Below, piece after piece: positions 30,259 through 38,629 of a DNA stretch of 64,000 bases. This stretch comes from Lawsonia intracellularis PHE/MN1-00 (lineage in GTDB: Bacteria; Desulfobacterota; Desulfovibrionia; Desulfovibrionales; Desulfovibrionaceae). The translations under genes were made by a program, and so were the position numbers. The stretch spans positions 608,501 to 672,500 of the forward strand of contig NC_008011.1 in the NCBI RefSeq assembly GCF_000055945.1, read 5' to 3'. The first letter of the stretch is position 1. The number at the start of each line of letters is the position of its first letter. The notes under the pieces are model-generated. The model did no database searches, was not told the DNA's origin, and saw only the letters and a program-made list of their open reading frames with translations.

Positions 30259-30714
30259 TTATTGAAACATAGCCTGAAATTTAACTTTTACAACTTCACT
30301 TACCATTTTACCACTAACTTTCCCATTGTACTGAGACAAAATATACTGAATAACTCTTCCCATATCTGACATTTTTGTAACACCTAAAAAGTTTAATGTG
30401 TTATCTACAACCTGCTCTAACTCTTCAGAAGTTAATTGTTCAGGTAAATATGTTTTAAGAATATCAAGCTCAGCAGATTCTTTACTAACAAGGTCCAACC
30501 TTCCAGCAGCATAAAACTGCTCTATAGCATCCTGTCTTTGCTTAACTTGTCTTTGAATAAGATTAAGCAGCTCACTATCAGTGATAGGACGCTTTAGTTC
30601 AACTTGAAGATGTTTAAGTGCTGTCTTTAGCAGGCGTAATACATTCAGGTGTATTTGATCTTTTGACTTATATGCAGACAAATAATTTTTTTCGATATGC
30701 TCTATAAGAGACAT
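30259..30714 (-). CDS. yqeY: GatB/YqeY-domain protein
   Basis: A 151-residue protein of the YqeY family, related to the tail domain of the amidotransferase subunit GatB. Family landmarks are LNVLRLLKTALK, AELDILKTYLPEQL and the glycine-rich C-terminal GKVSGKMVSEVVK. The start at 30714 is chosen because GAGGG stands 5 nt ahead; the longer frame up to 30744 would begin inside a hairpin. Family members sit beside rpsU and dnaG in many bacteria. The molecular role is not firmly known (tRNA-dependent amidation has been suggested). Confidence 0.88.
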   Translation of the reverse strand: MSLIEHIEKNYLSAYKSKDQIHLNVLRLLKTALKHLQVELKRPITDSELLNLIQRQVKQRQDAIEQFYAAGRLDLVSKESAELDILKTYLPEQLTSEELEQVVDNTLNFLGVTKMSDMGRVIQYILSQYNGKVSGKMVSEVVKVKFQAMFQ

Positions 30715-30730
30715 ATGTGCCCTCATAAAG

Positions 30731-30761
30731 ACACGGGAAGTCACTATTTGACTCCCCGTGT
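30731..30761 (-). promoter_or_regulatory. Intercistronic hairpin between rpsU and yqeY
   Basis: On the minus strand the arms ACACGGGGAGTCA and TGACTTCCCGTGT form a 13-bp stem (one G-T pair) with a 5-nt loop. It ends 17 nt before the yqeY start codon. A short CTTT follows, weaker than a classical terminator, so partial attenuation or an RNA-processing site that sets the rpsU to yqeY/dnaG/rpoD ratio is plausible. The E. coli rpsU-dnaG-rpoD operon has an internal terminator at the comparable place. Confidence 0.65.
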
Positions 30762-30873
30762 AAATTAAGTCGTTACTACTCTAAAGTCTATTGCTTTGCA
30801 ATAATAATTTAGAGAATTTATTATAAACTATCCTCATTATTACATATAAAAAAGTATACAAATACTTTTTATT

Positions 30874-31074
30874 CTATGCATTCATCTTTCTAATTTTTTT
30901 CAATAGCCGTTTTCGTGCAGCAGCTTTTTTCTTTTTACGCATTACACTAGGCTTTTCAAAGTGCTGACGTTTTTTCATCTCAGAGAGAATTCCAGCTTTT
31001 TCAACTTGTTTTTTAAAACGACGTAATGCTATATCAAAATTATAATCGTCTTCTGTAAGATAAACACCAGGCAT
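30874..31074 (-). CDS. rpsU: 30S ribosomal protein S21
   Basis: A 66-residue basic protein of the small ribosomal subunit. It begins [10 protein letters not shown] and contains the invariant [25 protein letters not shown] and [14 protein letters not shown] stretches. The start at 31074 is chosen because AGGAGG lies 8 nt upstream and it gives the usual S21 N-terminus; a GTG at 31083 and an ATG at 31080 are too close to that site. It heads the rpsU-yqeY-dnaG-rpoD cluster. Confidence 0.96.
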   Translation of the reverse strand: MPGVYLTEDDYNFDIALRRFKKQVEKAGILSEMKKRQHFEKPSVMRKKKKAAARKRLLKKIRKMNA

Positions 31075-31200
31075 AGGCATCACCTCCTATTCAAATATTG
31101 CCTAGGCCAACTGACTCTGACAGCTCAAAGTATAGTTTGTACTTCTCAAAAATACAAGCTCAAAAAGTGAATATATCTATCATTAATGAGCACACTAAAC

Positions 31201-31356
31201 TTACTCCTTATTATGTAGATAGCAAAAAAACATATATCCTATACTACCAAGAAAAAATAATATAAAATAAAGCGTTCCTAAAAATACTGCAATTTCAAAA
31301 GTCCACCATGGGATATCATGTGGGAGAGGACTATGGATTGCCTCATGTAACAACAT
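31201..31356 (-). CDS. Small hydrophobic protein (51 aa) downstream of hup, uncharacterised
   Basis: A 51-codon frame begins 13 nt after the hup stop codon and ends at TAA (31201-31203). The predicted peptide starts MLLHEAIHSPLPHDIPWW and then has one long hydrophobic stretch (about residues 19-46, rich in Phe, Leu, Ile, Gly), finishing with a charged HNKE. This layout of a short amphipathic head plus a single membrane span is typical of real small membrane proteins. The Shine-Dalgarno is weak (GTAGA). I do not recognise a family. Spurious translation remains possible. Confidence 0.45.
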   Translation of the reverse strand: MLLHEAIHSPLPHDIPWWTFEIAVFLGTLYFILFFLGSIGYMFFCYLHNKE

Positions 31357-31369
31357 ACTATTCTACTTT

Positions 31370-31642
31370 TTACTTTACAGCATCTTTTAATGCTTTTCCT
31401 GGACGAAATTTTACTACCTTTGATGCTGGAATAGTAATCATTTCTCCTGTACGTGGATTACGTCCTTTACGAGCTTTACGAGATTCCACAGAAAGTGTTG
31501 CAAATCCAGTTAAAGTTAATTTGCCTTCCTTAGCCAATACTTCTTCAATACTTATTAATGTTGCATTCAATGTACGCTCTGCTGCAGCCTTAGTAATATT
31601 AACCTTAGATGCAATTTGGGCAACAAGATCTGCTTTTGTCAT
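31370..31642 (-). CDS. hup: HU-family DNA-binding protein
   Basis: A 90-residue histone-like protein that bends and compacts DNA as a dimer. It begins MTKADLVAQIA and shows the HU arm region GFATLSVESRKARKGRNPRTGE with the conserved RNPRTG loop, and ends in a strand with GKALKDAVK. GGAGAAGG precedes the ATG. It lies between rsmA and the small ORF plus rpsU, all on the minus strand. Confidence 0.96.
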   Translation of the reverse strand: MTKADLVAQIASKVNITKAAAERTLNATLISIEEVLAKEGKLTLTGFATLSVESRKARKGRNPRTGEMITIPASKVVKFRPGKALKDAVK

Positions 31643-31793
31643 AATCCTTCTCCTTTTCCGTTTAATCTAGCTGTACTATATACCAAGCTAAACACTTTGT
31701 TCAACTTGAAACAATAAATTATCTCATTAAGTTAAACTAAATCTTAATATACATATAAACATTATTCTAAGTACATTAATGCATATAGCTCAA

Positions 31794-32609
31794 TCATGTT
31801 TTTTTTGGAAAGTCAATAAGTTGGAGTAAAAACTCCTGAGATAACTGCTGAAATAATTGATTTGAAAGCGACTCAGGTCTTGCTGAAGGGGAAATGCCAA
31901 TACGTTCTAATGATTCATAGTAGTTCAAAAAACCTATTTTTCGTAAAATAGATTGCATTTGTTTTCTCCTATGTTGAAAACACTGTTTTATAATCCAAGC
32001 AAATGTTTTACTATTTTTAGGTTGTTCTTCTCTAGGTTTTGGGTAAAGAGTAACTATAGCAGAGTCAACTTTTGGTTGAGGATAAAAAGAATGTGGCTTT
32101 ACAATAAAACCCCATTCTACTTTAGCAAAGCTTTGTACCCATACAGACAGAACACCATACGATTTAGTTCCTGGACATGCACATAATCTATCTGCAACCT
32201 CTTTCTGAACCATAAATACAGCTCTAGACATTGACTGGACCCTACTTACAATATCCCAAATTAACGCCGAGCCTACATTATAAGGAAGATTACTAATAAC
32301 TTTCCAAGAGCCACAAAGTGTTTCCCAAGAAAACTTCAATGCATCTAAATGATGAATTGTAACTTTTGATACATTCTGTTGTTTCACTGAAGAATGATAA
32401 TCTACCCAGCAAGAATCTTTTTCCACAAGTAACAACTGACCTGGGTTATAGCCATATATATGCCTTGTTAATGCACCCTGACCAGGGCCAATTTCAAAAA
32501 TATTCTCACCTTCATGGATATCCAATAGCTTAACTATACGATAAGCAATAGCTGTATCTTTCAAAAAATGTTGTCCAAGACTCTTTTTAGGCCGAAAGGT
32601 TTGATCCAT
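31794..32609 (-). CDS. rsmA: 16S rRNA dimethyladenosine transferase RsmA (KsgA)
   Basis: The 271-residue methyltransferase dimethylates two adenosines in the 3' hairpin of 16S rRNA. It has the family opening KKSLGQHFLKD, the SAM-binding motif EIGPGQGALTRHI (about residues 40-52), an acidic motif ending at ALKF and the catalytic NLPYNVGS. Length is typical. The C-terminal helical domain is intact. It lies upstream of hup on the same strand, with divergent glycosyltransferase gene on the other side. Confidence 0.95.
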   Translation of the reverse strand: MDQTFRPKKSLGQHFLKDTAIAYRIVKLLDIHEGENIFEIGPGQGALTRHIYGYNPGQLLLVEKDSCWVDYHSSVKQQNVSKVTIHHLDALKFSWETLCGSWKVISNLPYNVGSALIWDIVSRVQSMSRAVFMVQKEVADRLCACPGTKSYGVLSVWVQSFAKVEWGFIVKPHSFYPQPKVDSAIVTLYPKPREEQPKNSKTFAWIIKQCFQHRRKQMQSILRKIGFLNYYESLERIGISPSARPESLSNQLFQQLSQEFLLQLIDFPKKT

Positions 32610-32745
32610 ACTCTTATTAACGTATTCTCATTACTGTCTAAATATAACAATTAACATATGAAGCTCATCATATATTAATCAATAAAAAAAGGATACAACA
32701 CTATACAATTATGATACACAATATAGATAATGATGAGGAAAGATT

Positions 32746-33906
32746 ATGCACGTCATATTTATTAACTATGGGGGATACCTTGGATGCTCTGGGGTCCATA
32801 TTCATTTTCTTGCACAAACCCTCACACAGCAAGGAATACGCTGTACTGTTTACCTTCCTGTAACAATAAAATCAAAAAACTACTTTGGCCAAGCAGATTA
32901 TCCTATTTTTACACATAATGATCTTGTTGCACACTCTCATACTGGCTACTTTAAAGACTCTATTATTCATGCTTGGACCCCGAGAGAAGTTAGTCGAAAA
33001 TTAACTATATATGTAGTCGCCCAAACACATGTTCCCTATTTTGTTCATCTAGAAGACAATGAAATCACTATAATGGAACAAATGTTTAATAAACCATTTA
33101 TTCAACTACAACAAGAAGCTTTAGAAAAGCCTGCACTCTTTAAAGATGTACAATACTGTCACCCACTCTATTTTCAACAATTTCTTAATAATGCTACTGG
33201 TGTCACATGTATTATTAATAAACTTGAAGAACATGTCCCTTCTCATGTACCTCGAATGACTTTTTGGCCTGCCTGTGAAGAAACTTTTTTCCGTCTTCCA
33301 GAAAAAATACCTGAGTCCGTCTATAAAGAATTAGGATTCCCTTTAAATACTATATTTGTTGTTTATCCTGGGAATATACATGAATACAACAAAAAACATG
33401 TTAGTAATCTTATCACAGCAATTGACTATGTTAACAAAAAAGGACACTCAATAAAGATCCTCAGATGTGGAGAAACAGCTATACCAATGGAGCAACTTGC
33501 TCCCCCTCATGCATTAGCACATATCATTGATTTAGGGACACCTGAAGCTCATAAGCTTCATAACTATATTAGCTTAGCACACATTCTTGTTCAACCAGGA
33601 TGTCCTGGAGATTTTGATGATTATCGATTTCCATCAAAAATTCCTTTATTCCTTGCAAGTGGACGACCTGTTATTTTACCTAATACAAATATTGGATTAA
33701 ACATGACACATGGGAAAAACTGTTTACTTCTAAAAACAGGTAGTGCAGAAGAAATTACAAAGTATCTATGCCTACTTATAGAAAACCCCAAAATAGCAAC
33801 ATCCATTGGAAAACAAGGAAAACAATTTGCTTATAGTACGTTCAGTTGGGAAAAATCAGCTAAAAAACTTATACAGTTTTATAAAAAGTGTTTACCAAAC
33901 TTATAA
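32746..33906 (+). CDS. Glycosyltransferase (GT-B fold, family 4-like)
   Basis: A 386-residue cytoplasmic protein with the GT-B layout: N-terminal MHVIFINYGGYLGCSGVH with a glycine-rich loop, and a C-terminal half with VYPGNIHEYNKKHV, then DDYRFPSKIPLFLASGRPVI and GLNMTHGKNCLLL at the donor site. The usual E-x7-E motif is not obvious: the position before FPSKIPLFLASG has Asp rather than Glu, so donor binding may differ. GAGGAAAG precedes the ATG. It stands alone between rsmA and the flagellar cluster, and its acceptor is unknown. Confidence 0.78.
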   Translation: MHVIFINYGGYLGCSGVHIHFLAQTLTQQGIRCTVYLPVTIKSKNYFGQADYPIFTHNDLVAHSHTGYFKDSIIHAWTPREVSRKLTIYVVAQTHVPYFVHLEDNEITIMEQMFNKPFIQLQQEALEKPALFKDVQYCHPLYFQQFLNNATGVTCIINKLEEHVPSHVPRMTFWPACEETFFRLPEKIPESVYKELGFPLNTIFVVYPGNIHEYNKKHVSNLITAIDYVNKKGHSIKILRCGETAIPMEQLAPPHALAHIIDLGTPEAHKLHNYISLAHILVQPGCPGDFDDYRFPSKIPLFLASGRPVILPNTNIGLNMTHGKNCLLLKTGSAEEITKYLCLLIENPKIATSIGKQGKQFAYSTFSWEKSAKKLIQFYKKCLPNL

Positions 33907-33965
33907 GATATATCTGTTAAAAAGTAATAAACAAATACCAACATAAAAATATCTTTTAAAAATAG

Positions 33966-34397
33966 CTAGTTAGACATACGTGACAAAATAAGTTCGACTT
34001 CATCTACAGCTAGTCCAGTAGAACGAGCAATCTGAGCAGGTGTTTGTCCTTTTTTCTTTCCAGCTAAAATAACTTCACGTAAAAATTGTGGGGAACGGCT
34101 TATACTAGTTGCTTGATCAATAAGCTTCTGTAAAACTCTAATACGCTCTTCAAGCCCTTTATTTAATATAATTAACTGCTCTTGTCTTTGGCTAAAACTA
34201 TCCACAAGCTCCTGTTCTAATGCTGCATTACGATAAATACTCTCAAGGACATGTTCTTGATTACTTTGTAGCTGGGCTAAAATAGCTTCAGAACGTCTCA
34301 ATCTTAAAAAAAACAAAAAAACCATCACAACAAGGATAGTTTCCGCAATAGTTATAACACCAATGATCCAAAGTGGAAATATCATAATGATAATCAA
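33966..34397 (-). CDS. Membrane-anchored coiled-coil protein at the end of the flagellar cluster
   Basis: A 143-residue protein with one N-terminal membrane segment (about residues 5-31), a coiled-coil of roughly 60 residues and a C-terminal module reading GKKKGQTPAQIARSTGLAVDEVELIL, which looks like a short helix-turn-helix-type element. The arrangement resembles DUF6115-type proteins found in flagellar operons. No function is established. It overlaps the preceding gene by 4 nt, indicating coupling, and is the last gene of the minus-strand flagellar operon. Confidence 0.65.
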   Translation of the reverse strand: MIIIMIFPLWIIGVITIAETILVVMVFLFFLRLRRSEAILAQLQSNQEHVLESIYRNAALEQELVDSFSQRQEQLIILNKGLEERIRVLQKLIDQATSISRSPQFLREVILAGKKKGQTPAQIARSTGLAVDEVELILSRMSN

Positions 34398-34738
34398 ACC
34401 TTACGGTTCACAAAGTTGCCAAGGTGATCTACTTCATCTTGAAAAATTTCTGAGTCTTCCTCTTTGACTTCTTCCTTAGCTGACTCTTTCTCTTTATACT
34501 CCTTAAGCATTTTATCAGAATTCTTATTATTACTATGAGGTTCTTCATCTAGCGATATAAGGAGACTTATACCATCTATACCTTGTACTTGGCTTCCTTG
34601 CTGACTCAATGCCTCTGCTACTACTTGACGAAATGTTGTTTGTGATGTTTCTGGATGTGTAGCTTCATCTTTTATTATCTTTCCTGCAGGTCCCATTTGC
34701 TGTATAAAGAGAAGTGGAGCTATGGGTTCTATTGGCAT
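34394..34738 (-). CDS. Uncharacterised acidic protein in the flagellar cluster
   Basis: A 114-residue protein I do not recognise. It begins MPIEPIAPLL and has a polar middle with VVAEALSQQGSQVQ, then a strongly charged Glu/Lys-rich segment (about residues 75-100). No membrane span or signal peptide. It overlaps the downstream coiled-coil gene by 4 nt and follows the FliL-like gene by 7 nt, so it belongs to the same operon. A small flagellar accessory role is possible by context only. Confidence 0.55.
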   Translation of the reverse strand: MPIEPIAPLLFIQQMGPAGKIIKDEATHPETSQTTFRQVVAEALSQQGSQVQGIDGISLLISLDEEPHSNNKNSDKMLKEYKEKESAKEEVKEEDSEIFQDEVDHLGNFVNRKV

Positions 34739-34745
34739 AGAGGAC

Positions 34746-35441
34746 TCACTTTACAATATAATTTTCAAGAAGAATATCCTCCATTTTCCCACTAATAAGG
34801 TAACTGTTTACAATATCAAGTAAATCTTGCTTAATCACTAAAGTATTCTTTGGATCAATAAGATATCCATGTGTCTTATTACTTAGATAATAGTATATAG
34901 CATCTCGAAGAACAAGCTCTTTACTTTTAGATTCTTTTATGACTTTTTCATCTTTAGAAACTCCAACAAATGTTGCCTTAAGAAATTTTACACTATTACC
35001 GCTAGGCTGTGCAACAGTAAACGGCTCAAAGGTAATTTTGTACTCTTGTGGTCCTGTAATTTTCTCTACTGAAGGAACAATAACAACTGTTGGTTCAGGT
35101 AATGTTGGTTCTTCTACTGGTGGAACATCTTGGAAAAAAAGAAACCAACTTATAGCAATTACAATAATAAAAATAGATAATATAATAACAGCAATTTTCT
35201 GTTTTCTAAGTTTTTTTCTTCTAAGTATACTATCCTGATCTTCTTCACTAGCCAGGGTATCTGTTAAAGAGTGAGATATTTCTCCAGGAGCCTTAAGTGG
35301 TACAGCTTCTTCTTCTGTATCTAAAAGAAAAGGTGCATCCTCAATATCTAGCTGAACTTTTTGACTTTTACTCTGTGTGGTGTCTGATGATTGTAACTCT
35401 TTGATATTGGATTGTTTTTCCTCTGGTGATTCAGTGTCCAT
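34746..35441 (-). CDS. FliL-like flagellar basal body-associated protein
   Basis: A 231-residue protein with an acidic cytoplasmic head of about 80 residues, one membrane span (about 82-103) and a periplasmic domain. The domain has the FliL-type pattern: FEPFTV, KFLKATFVGV, then LVLRDAIYYYLSNKT, a LVIKQDLLDIVN helix and a short final strand NYIVK. FliL links the stator to the basal body. The ATG at 35441 is chosen because AAGGAG precedes it by 8-9 nt; a longer frame to 35516 lacks such a site. The long acidic head is unusual. Confidence 0.7.
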   Translation of the reverse strand: MDTESPEEKQSNIKELQSSDTTQSKSQKVQLDIEDAPFLLDTEEEAVPLKAPGEISHSLTDTLASEEDQDSILRRKKLRKQKIAVIILSIFIIVIAISWFLFFQDVPPVEEPTLPEPTVVIVPSVEKITGPQEYKITFEPFTVAQPSGNSVKFLKATFVGVSKDEKVIKESKSKELVLRDAIYYYLSNKTHGYLIDPKNTLVIKQDLLDIVNSYLISGKMEDILLENYIVK

Positions 35442-35559
35442 CCAATCCTCTCCTTTAACTCCATCTCTTAACATTAGTTTGCTAATTAAAAAATGGGCAG
35501 AGTATCCTCCACCCATTTACTTATAACTTGTTTGATATAAAATACCTATAGAAACAAGG

Positions 35560-35940
35560 TTAATCAAAAATTTTATCAATTTTTTGTTTCATTGTCTCTG
35601 CAGTGAAAGGTTTAACAATATAATTTGAGACTTTTGCTTGAACAGCTTCAATAATATTTTCTTGTTGTGCTTCTGCTGTGACCATAAGAAATGGAAGTTC
35701 GCTATATTGTTCACTAGCACGGACTTTACGTAATAACTCTATACCTGTCATTTGTGGCATATTCCAATCAGAAACAACAAAATCTATTTTTTCTTTATTA
35801 ATCATTTCCCAGGCAGTAGTACCATCATCAGCCTCAACAACATTATTAAAACCAAGTTGACGTAAAATATTTTTGATGATACGACGCATAGTAGAAAAAT
35901 CGTCAACAACCAGAACCTTCATATTCAAGTCATATGACAT
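35560..35940 (-). CDS. cheY: Chemotaxis response regulator CheY
   Basis: A 126-residue single receiver domain. The acidic pocket is D13-D14, the phosphoacceptor D58 lies in VVSDWNMPQMTG, the switch threonine is T88 in LMVTAE, and the conserved lysine is K110 in YIVKPF. With no output domain it should bind the flagellar motor switch when phosphorylated. AAGGAG precedes the ATG. It sits between fliA and the FliL-like gene. No CheA or receptor gene is in the window. Confidence 0.95.
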   Translation of the reverse strand: MSYDLNMKVLVVDDFSTMRRIIKNILRQLGFNNVVEADDGTTAWEMINKEKIDFVVSDWNMPQMTGIELLRKVRASEQYSELPFLMVTAEAQQENIIEAVQAKVSNYIVKPFTAETMKQKIDKIFD

Positions 35941-35967
35941 TTCAAAGCTCCTTAATCTTAAACAGCT

Positions 35968-36756
35968 TTAGTCAACCTTACCATACTGGTTTAAAAACTC
36001 TCGCCTGAGCCTTGTTAATGCTTGTGAATGCAATTGAGAAACACGCCCTTCTGTAATACCCATTACAGACGCTGCTTCACTCATATTTAGCTCATCGCTA
36101 TAATAAAGCGATAATACCAACTTCTCTCTATCTGTCAATGTGTCTATGAGTTTCGAAACTCTATCTGCTATCTCTGTAGCAGCTGTATCTTCATATGGAG
36201 CACCCTCCTTTTCGGAAGTATGATGTGCAACTGTATCTTGAATAACATCTAAAGATAAAAAAGCATTATTCTGAAGAGCTTCAAGTCCTATTCGAATATC
36301 CTTAATAGCTAATCCAGTAACTTCATGTAGCTCCTCTTCTGTTGCTGGACGACCTTTTTCATTTTCTATTTTCCATGAGGCCCCATCAATTTGACGAATA
36401 CGTTGCCTTAACGTACGAGAAAACCAATCTAACTTCCGTAACTCATCAAGCATAGCACCTTTAATTCGATTCTCAGCATATGTTTCAAACCGAATACCTA
36501 GCTGAGGACGAAATCTTCCTAGAGCTTCCATTAATCCTAAAGATCCAGCACTAATTAAATCTGAAAGTTCTATATTCTTAGGAAGCTTAGCTTTAAGGCG
36601 TGATGCAAGAAAACGAATCTTAGGTGCATAATGACAAACAATAGCCTCCTGATCAAGGTCAGAAAAGTCTGGCCAAGTAACAGAACCAGATTCAAGCTTT
36701 TCCCATGGTTTATTGTCTGAAAAGGAACTTTTTCCAGAAAAATTTGATATTGCCAT
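35968..36756 (-). CDS. fliA: Flagellar sigma factor FliA (sigma-28, FliA/WhiG family)
   Basis: A 262-residue alternative sigma factor for late flagellar genes. Region 2 has SDLISAGSLGLMEALGRF and FETYAENRIKGAMLDELRK; region 4 has LVLSLYYSDELNMSEAASVMGITEGRVSQLHSQAL. The ATG at 36756 is used (GGTGG about 6 nt upstream); a TTG-initiated frame to 36798 is possible but less likely. It overlaps the end of flhG by 47 nt, so the two are coupled. FlhG and FlhF precede it, cheY follows. Confidence 0.93.
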   Translation of the reverse strand: MAISNFSGKSSFSDNKPWEKLESGSVTWPDFSDLDQEAIVCHYAPKIRFLASRLKAKLPKNIELSDLISAGSLGLMEALGRFRPQLGIRFETYAENRIKGAMLDELRKLDWFSRTLRQRIRQIDGASWKIENEKGRPATEEELHEVTGLAIKDIRIGLEALQNNAFLSLDVIQDTVAHHTSEKEGAPYEDTAATEIADRVSKLIDTLTDREKLVLSLYYSDELNMSEAASVMGITEGRVSQLHSQALTRLRREFLNQYGKVD

Positions 36757-37525
36757 CAAGGGCCACCGGTACACCCCAACTTTGAATTGTTTCTGCAACC
36801 TCTTTTACTGCAAGTGAAGCTGCACTTTCTGGAGCTTCTAAACAAAATGGCTTTTGATTAATAACCGCTTTCCGAACATTTGGATCTCGGGGTATAATAC
36901 CAATGAGATCTAAAGATATACTTTTTAAAAACTGTTCACATGCCATATGAAGTCTAACATATATTTCTTTTGCTGACTTAGTATCTTGAGCCATATTAAC
37001 TAAAACTCTAAAGTTATCAACACCATGATGGTGATTTATAACTTTAATTAATGCATATGCATCTGTTAAAGAAGTAGGCTCAGGAGTTAAAATAACTATC
37101 CGTTCTTGTACAGCTAAGTTAAAATAAAGGACAGTATCATTAATACCTGCACCAGTATCTACAATAAAATAATCAATTTCTTTTTCAAGCATATCTACAG
37201 ACTCTAGTAGATCTAACTTTTGTCCTGTAGATAAATTTAACATATCCATAACACCAGATGACGCAGGAAGAATGCTAAACCCATAACCAGTAGCAACTAT
37301 TATTTCTTCTAACGAAGCTCCCTCATGAAATAAATGAAAAAGATTTTTTTCAGGTGACATCCCAAGCATAATATCTACATTGGCAAGTCCTAAGTCTGCA
37401 TCCAATAAAAGCACTTTCTTACCAAGTGCTGCAAGACAATAGGCTAAATTTACAGCAATGTTTGTTTTACCAACACCACCTTTTCCAGATGTCACAGAAA
37501 ACACCAAAGGAAAATCTTTTGCCAT
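36710..37525 (-). CDS. flhG: Flagellar number regulator FlhG (MinD-like ATPase)
   Basis: The 271-residue MinD/ParA-family ATPase limits flagellar number and partners with FlhF. The deviant Walker A GKGGVGKT is at residues 14-21, the switch region LLDADLGLANVDIMLG near 40-55, and DTGAGI near 148. Its stop lies inside the fliA frame. GAGGGG precedes the ATG. In polar-flagellated bacteria FlhF-FlhG set site and number, consistent with a single polar flagellum. Confidence 0.94.
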   Translation of the reverse strand: MAKDFPLVFSVTSGKGGVGKTNIAVNLAYCLAALGKKVLLLDADLGLANVDIMLGMSPEKNLFHLFHEGASLEEIIVATGYGFSILPASSGVMDMLNLSTGQKLDLLESVDMLEKEIDYFIVDTGAGINDTVLYFNLAVQERIVILTPEPTSLTDAYALIKVINHHHGVDNFRVLVNMAQDTKSAKEIYVRLHMACEQFLKSISLDLIGIIPRDPNVRKAVINQKPFCLEAPESAASLAVKEVAETIQSWGVPVALDGNIKFFWKKFLFRQ

Positions 37526-37567
37526 TTAAATACCCCTCAAAAATTAACAGTTGGCCTTGGTATATCT

Positions 37568-38629
37568 CTATACCTGACCAGGTAATTGATGCTTAAAAAC
37601 AAGCTTCCAAAGAACAGATTCATAAGCCGAAGATAGTGTATCACTTAACCCTATACCATAACTCAATGCAGAAATAGGTAGACCTGTTGCCATTGCGACA
37701 TTAACTATAGAGCCATATGTTGCTGCTTCATCTAGCTTTGTCCATACAATACTACTAAGATGTTGACTTTGATATTTTGAAAGAAAAGCTTGATTTTGAA
37801 GTGTAGCATAATGTGGAGGCAAAGCTAAATGCACAACAAATTCCATGCTAGAAAGCCCTAATGCGGATAATTGCATTGTTAATGTCTCTTTTGGATTACT
37901 AATACCTGGGAAGTCAATGAAAAGATAGTCTTTATCCTCATTTTGCTCTATTACTTTTTCCATAGATTCTGGATCACTTGCCTCGAAGTATCCAAACTCG
38001 GATAACTCTGCCCAGTGTTTTAACACAAGTCTGCTATTCGCTCGCTCACAGTCTGCATTAATAAAACCTATTCTTATAGATGGATCAGTTTTTCGTAATA
38101 ATAATGCCATACGTAATGCAGACGTTGTCTTACCTGCACCAAAAGGTCCTGTTATCCCCTGTATACGCTCTGGCCAGCTCTCTGCCGACCAAGGTCTTAT
38201 AGGAACAATTTCTGACAATGCTTCAAAAGGAGAGCTACCCGGAACAGAAGATAATCTATGATATAACTCCATAATGACAGCATCATCAACTTCTTCACGC
38301 TGTAAATACTCTAGTGCTGTACGCTGTCTTGAAGAAAGACGCTCCCACTGTATAGATGGTTGCATGAGGGCATAGAGATGCTCTTTAACTTTTGTCCAGT
38401 CCCTAAACCACTCGTCCCAACCCTGAGGAGGGCTCTCACCATTCAAGTTATTACTATTATTACCTCCTGAAGTAATAGGACGATCTATACCTGCTGTAAC
38501 TTCATATTGCCGTTGCCCATCTTTTTGGAAATCTCGACTAGATAAAATAATAGCACTTGGACCTAATTCTGCTTTTACCTGAGCAAGAACGGACTGAGTA
38601 CTTGGACCTATAAATGTTTTTACCTGCAT
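37568..38629 (-). CDS. flhF: Flagellar SRP-like GTPase FlhF
   Basis: The 353-residue protein places the flagellum at the pole. An N-terminal basic-rich region leads to an SRP-type GTPase domain. The P-loop GPFGAGKTT is at residues 161-169, in place of the usual GPTGVGKTT; an RIGFINADCERANS region, FIDFPGIS and TKLDEAATYG follow. DCERANS differs from the canonical DTYR(I/V)GA, a family drift seen in many FlhF proteins. Its ATG overlaps the flhA stop (TAATG). Confidence 0.9.
   Translation of the reverse strand: MQVKTFIGPSTQSVLAQVKAELGPSAIILSSRDFQKDGQRQYEVTAGIDRPITSGGNNSNNLNGESPPQGWDEWFRDWTKVKEHLYALMQPSIQWERLSSRQRTALEYLQREEVDDAVIMELYHRLSSVPGSSPFEALSEIVPIRPWSAESWPERIQGITGPFGAGKTTSALRMALLLRKTDPSIRIGFINADCERANSRLVLKHWAELSEFGYFEASDPESMEKVIEQNEDKDYLFIDFPGISNPKETLTMQLSALGLSSMEFVVHLALPPHYATLQNQAFLSKYQSQHLSSIVWTKLDEAATYGSIVNVAMATGLPISALSYGIGLSDTLSSAYESVLWKLVFKHQLPGQV

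Noticed and set aside
30715..30744. Ten-residue longer N-terminus for yqeY
   Set aside because: Would start inside the 30731-30761 hairpin, while GAGGG stands properly spaced before the ATG at 30714.
31308..31670. 120-codon plus-strand frame
   Set aside because: Antisense to hup and its small downstream frame; hup is unmistakable.
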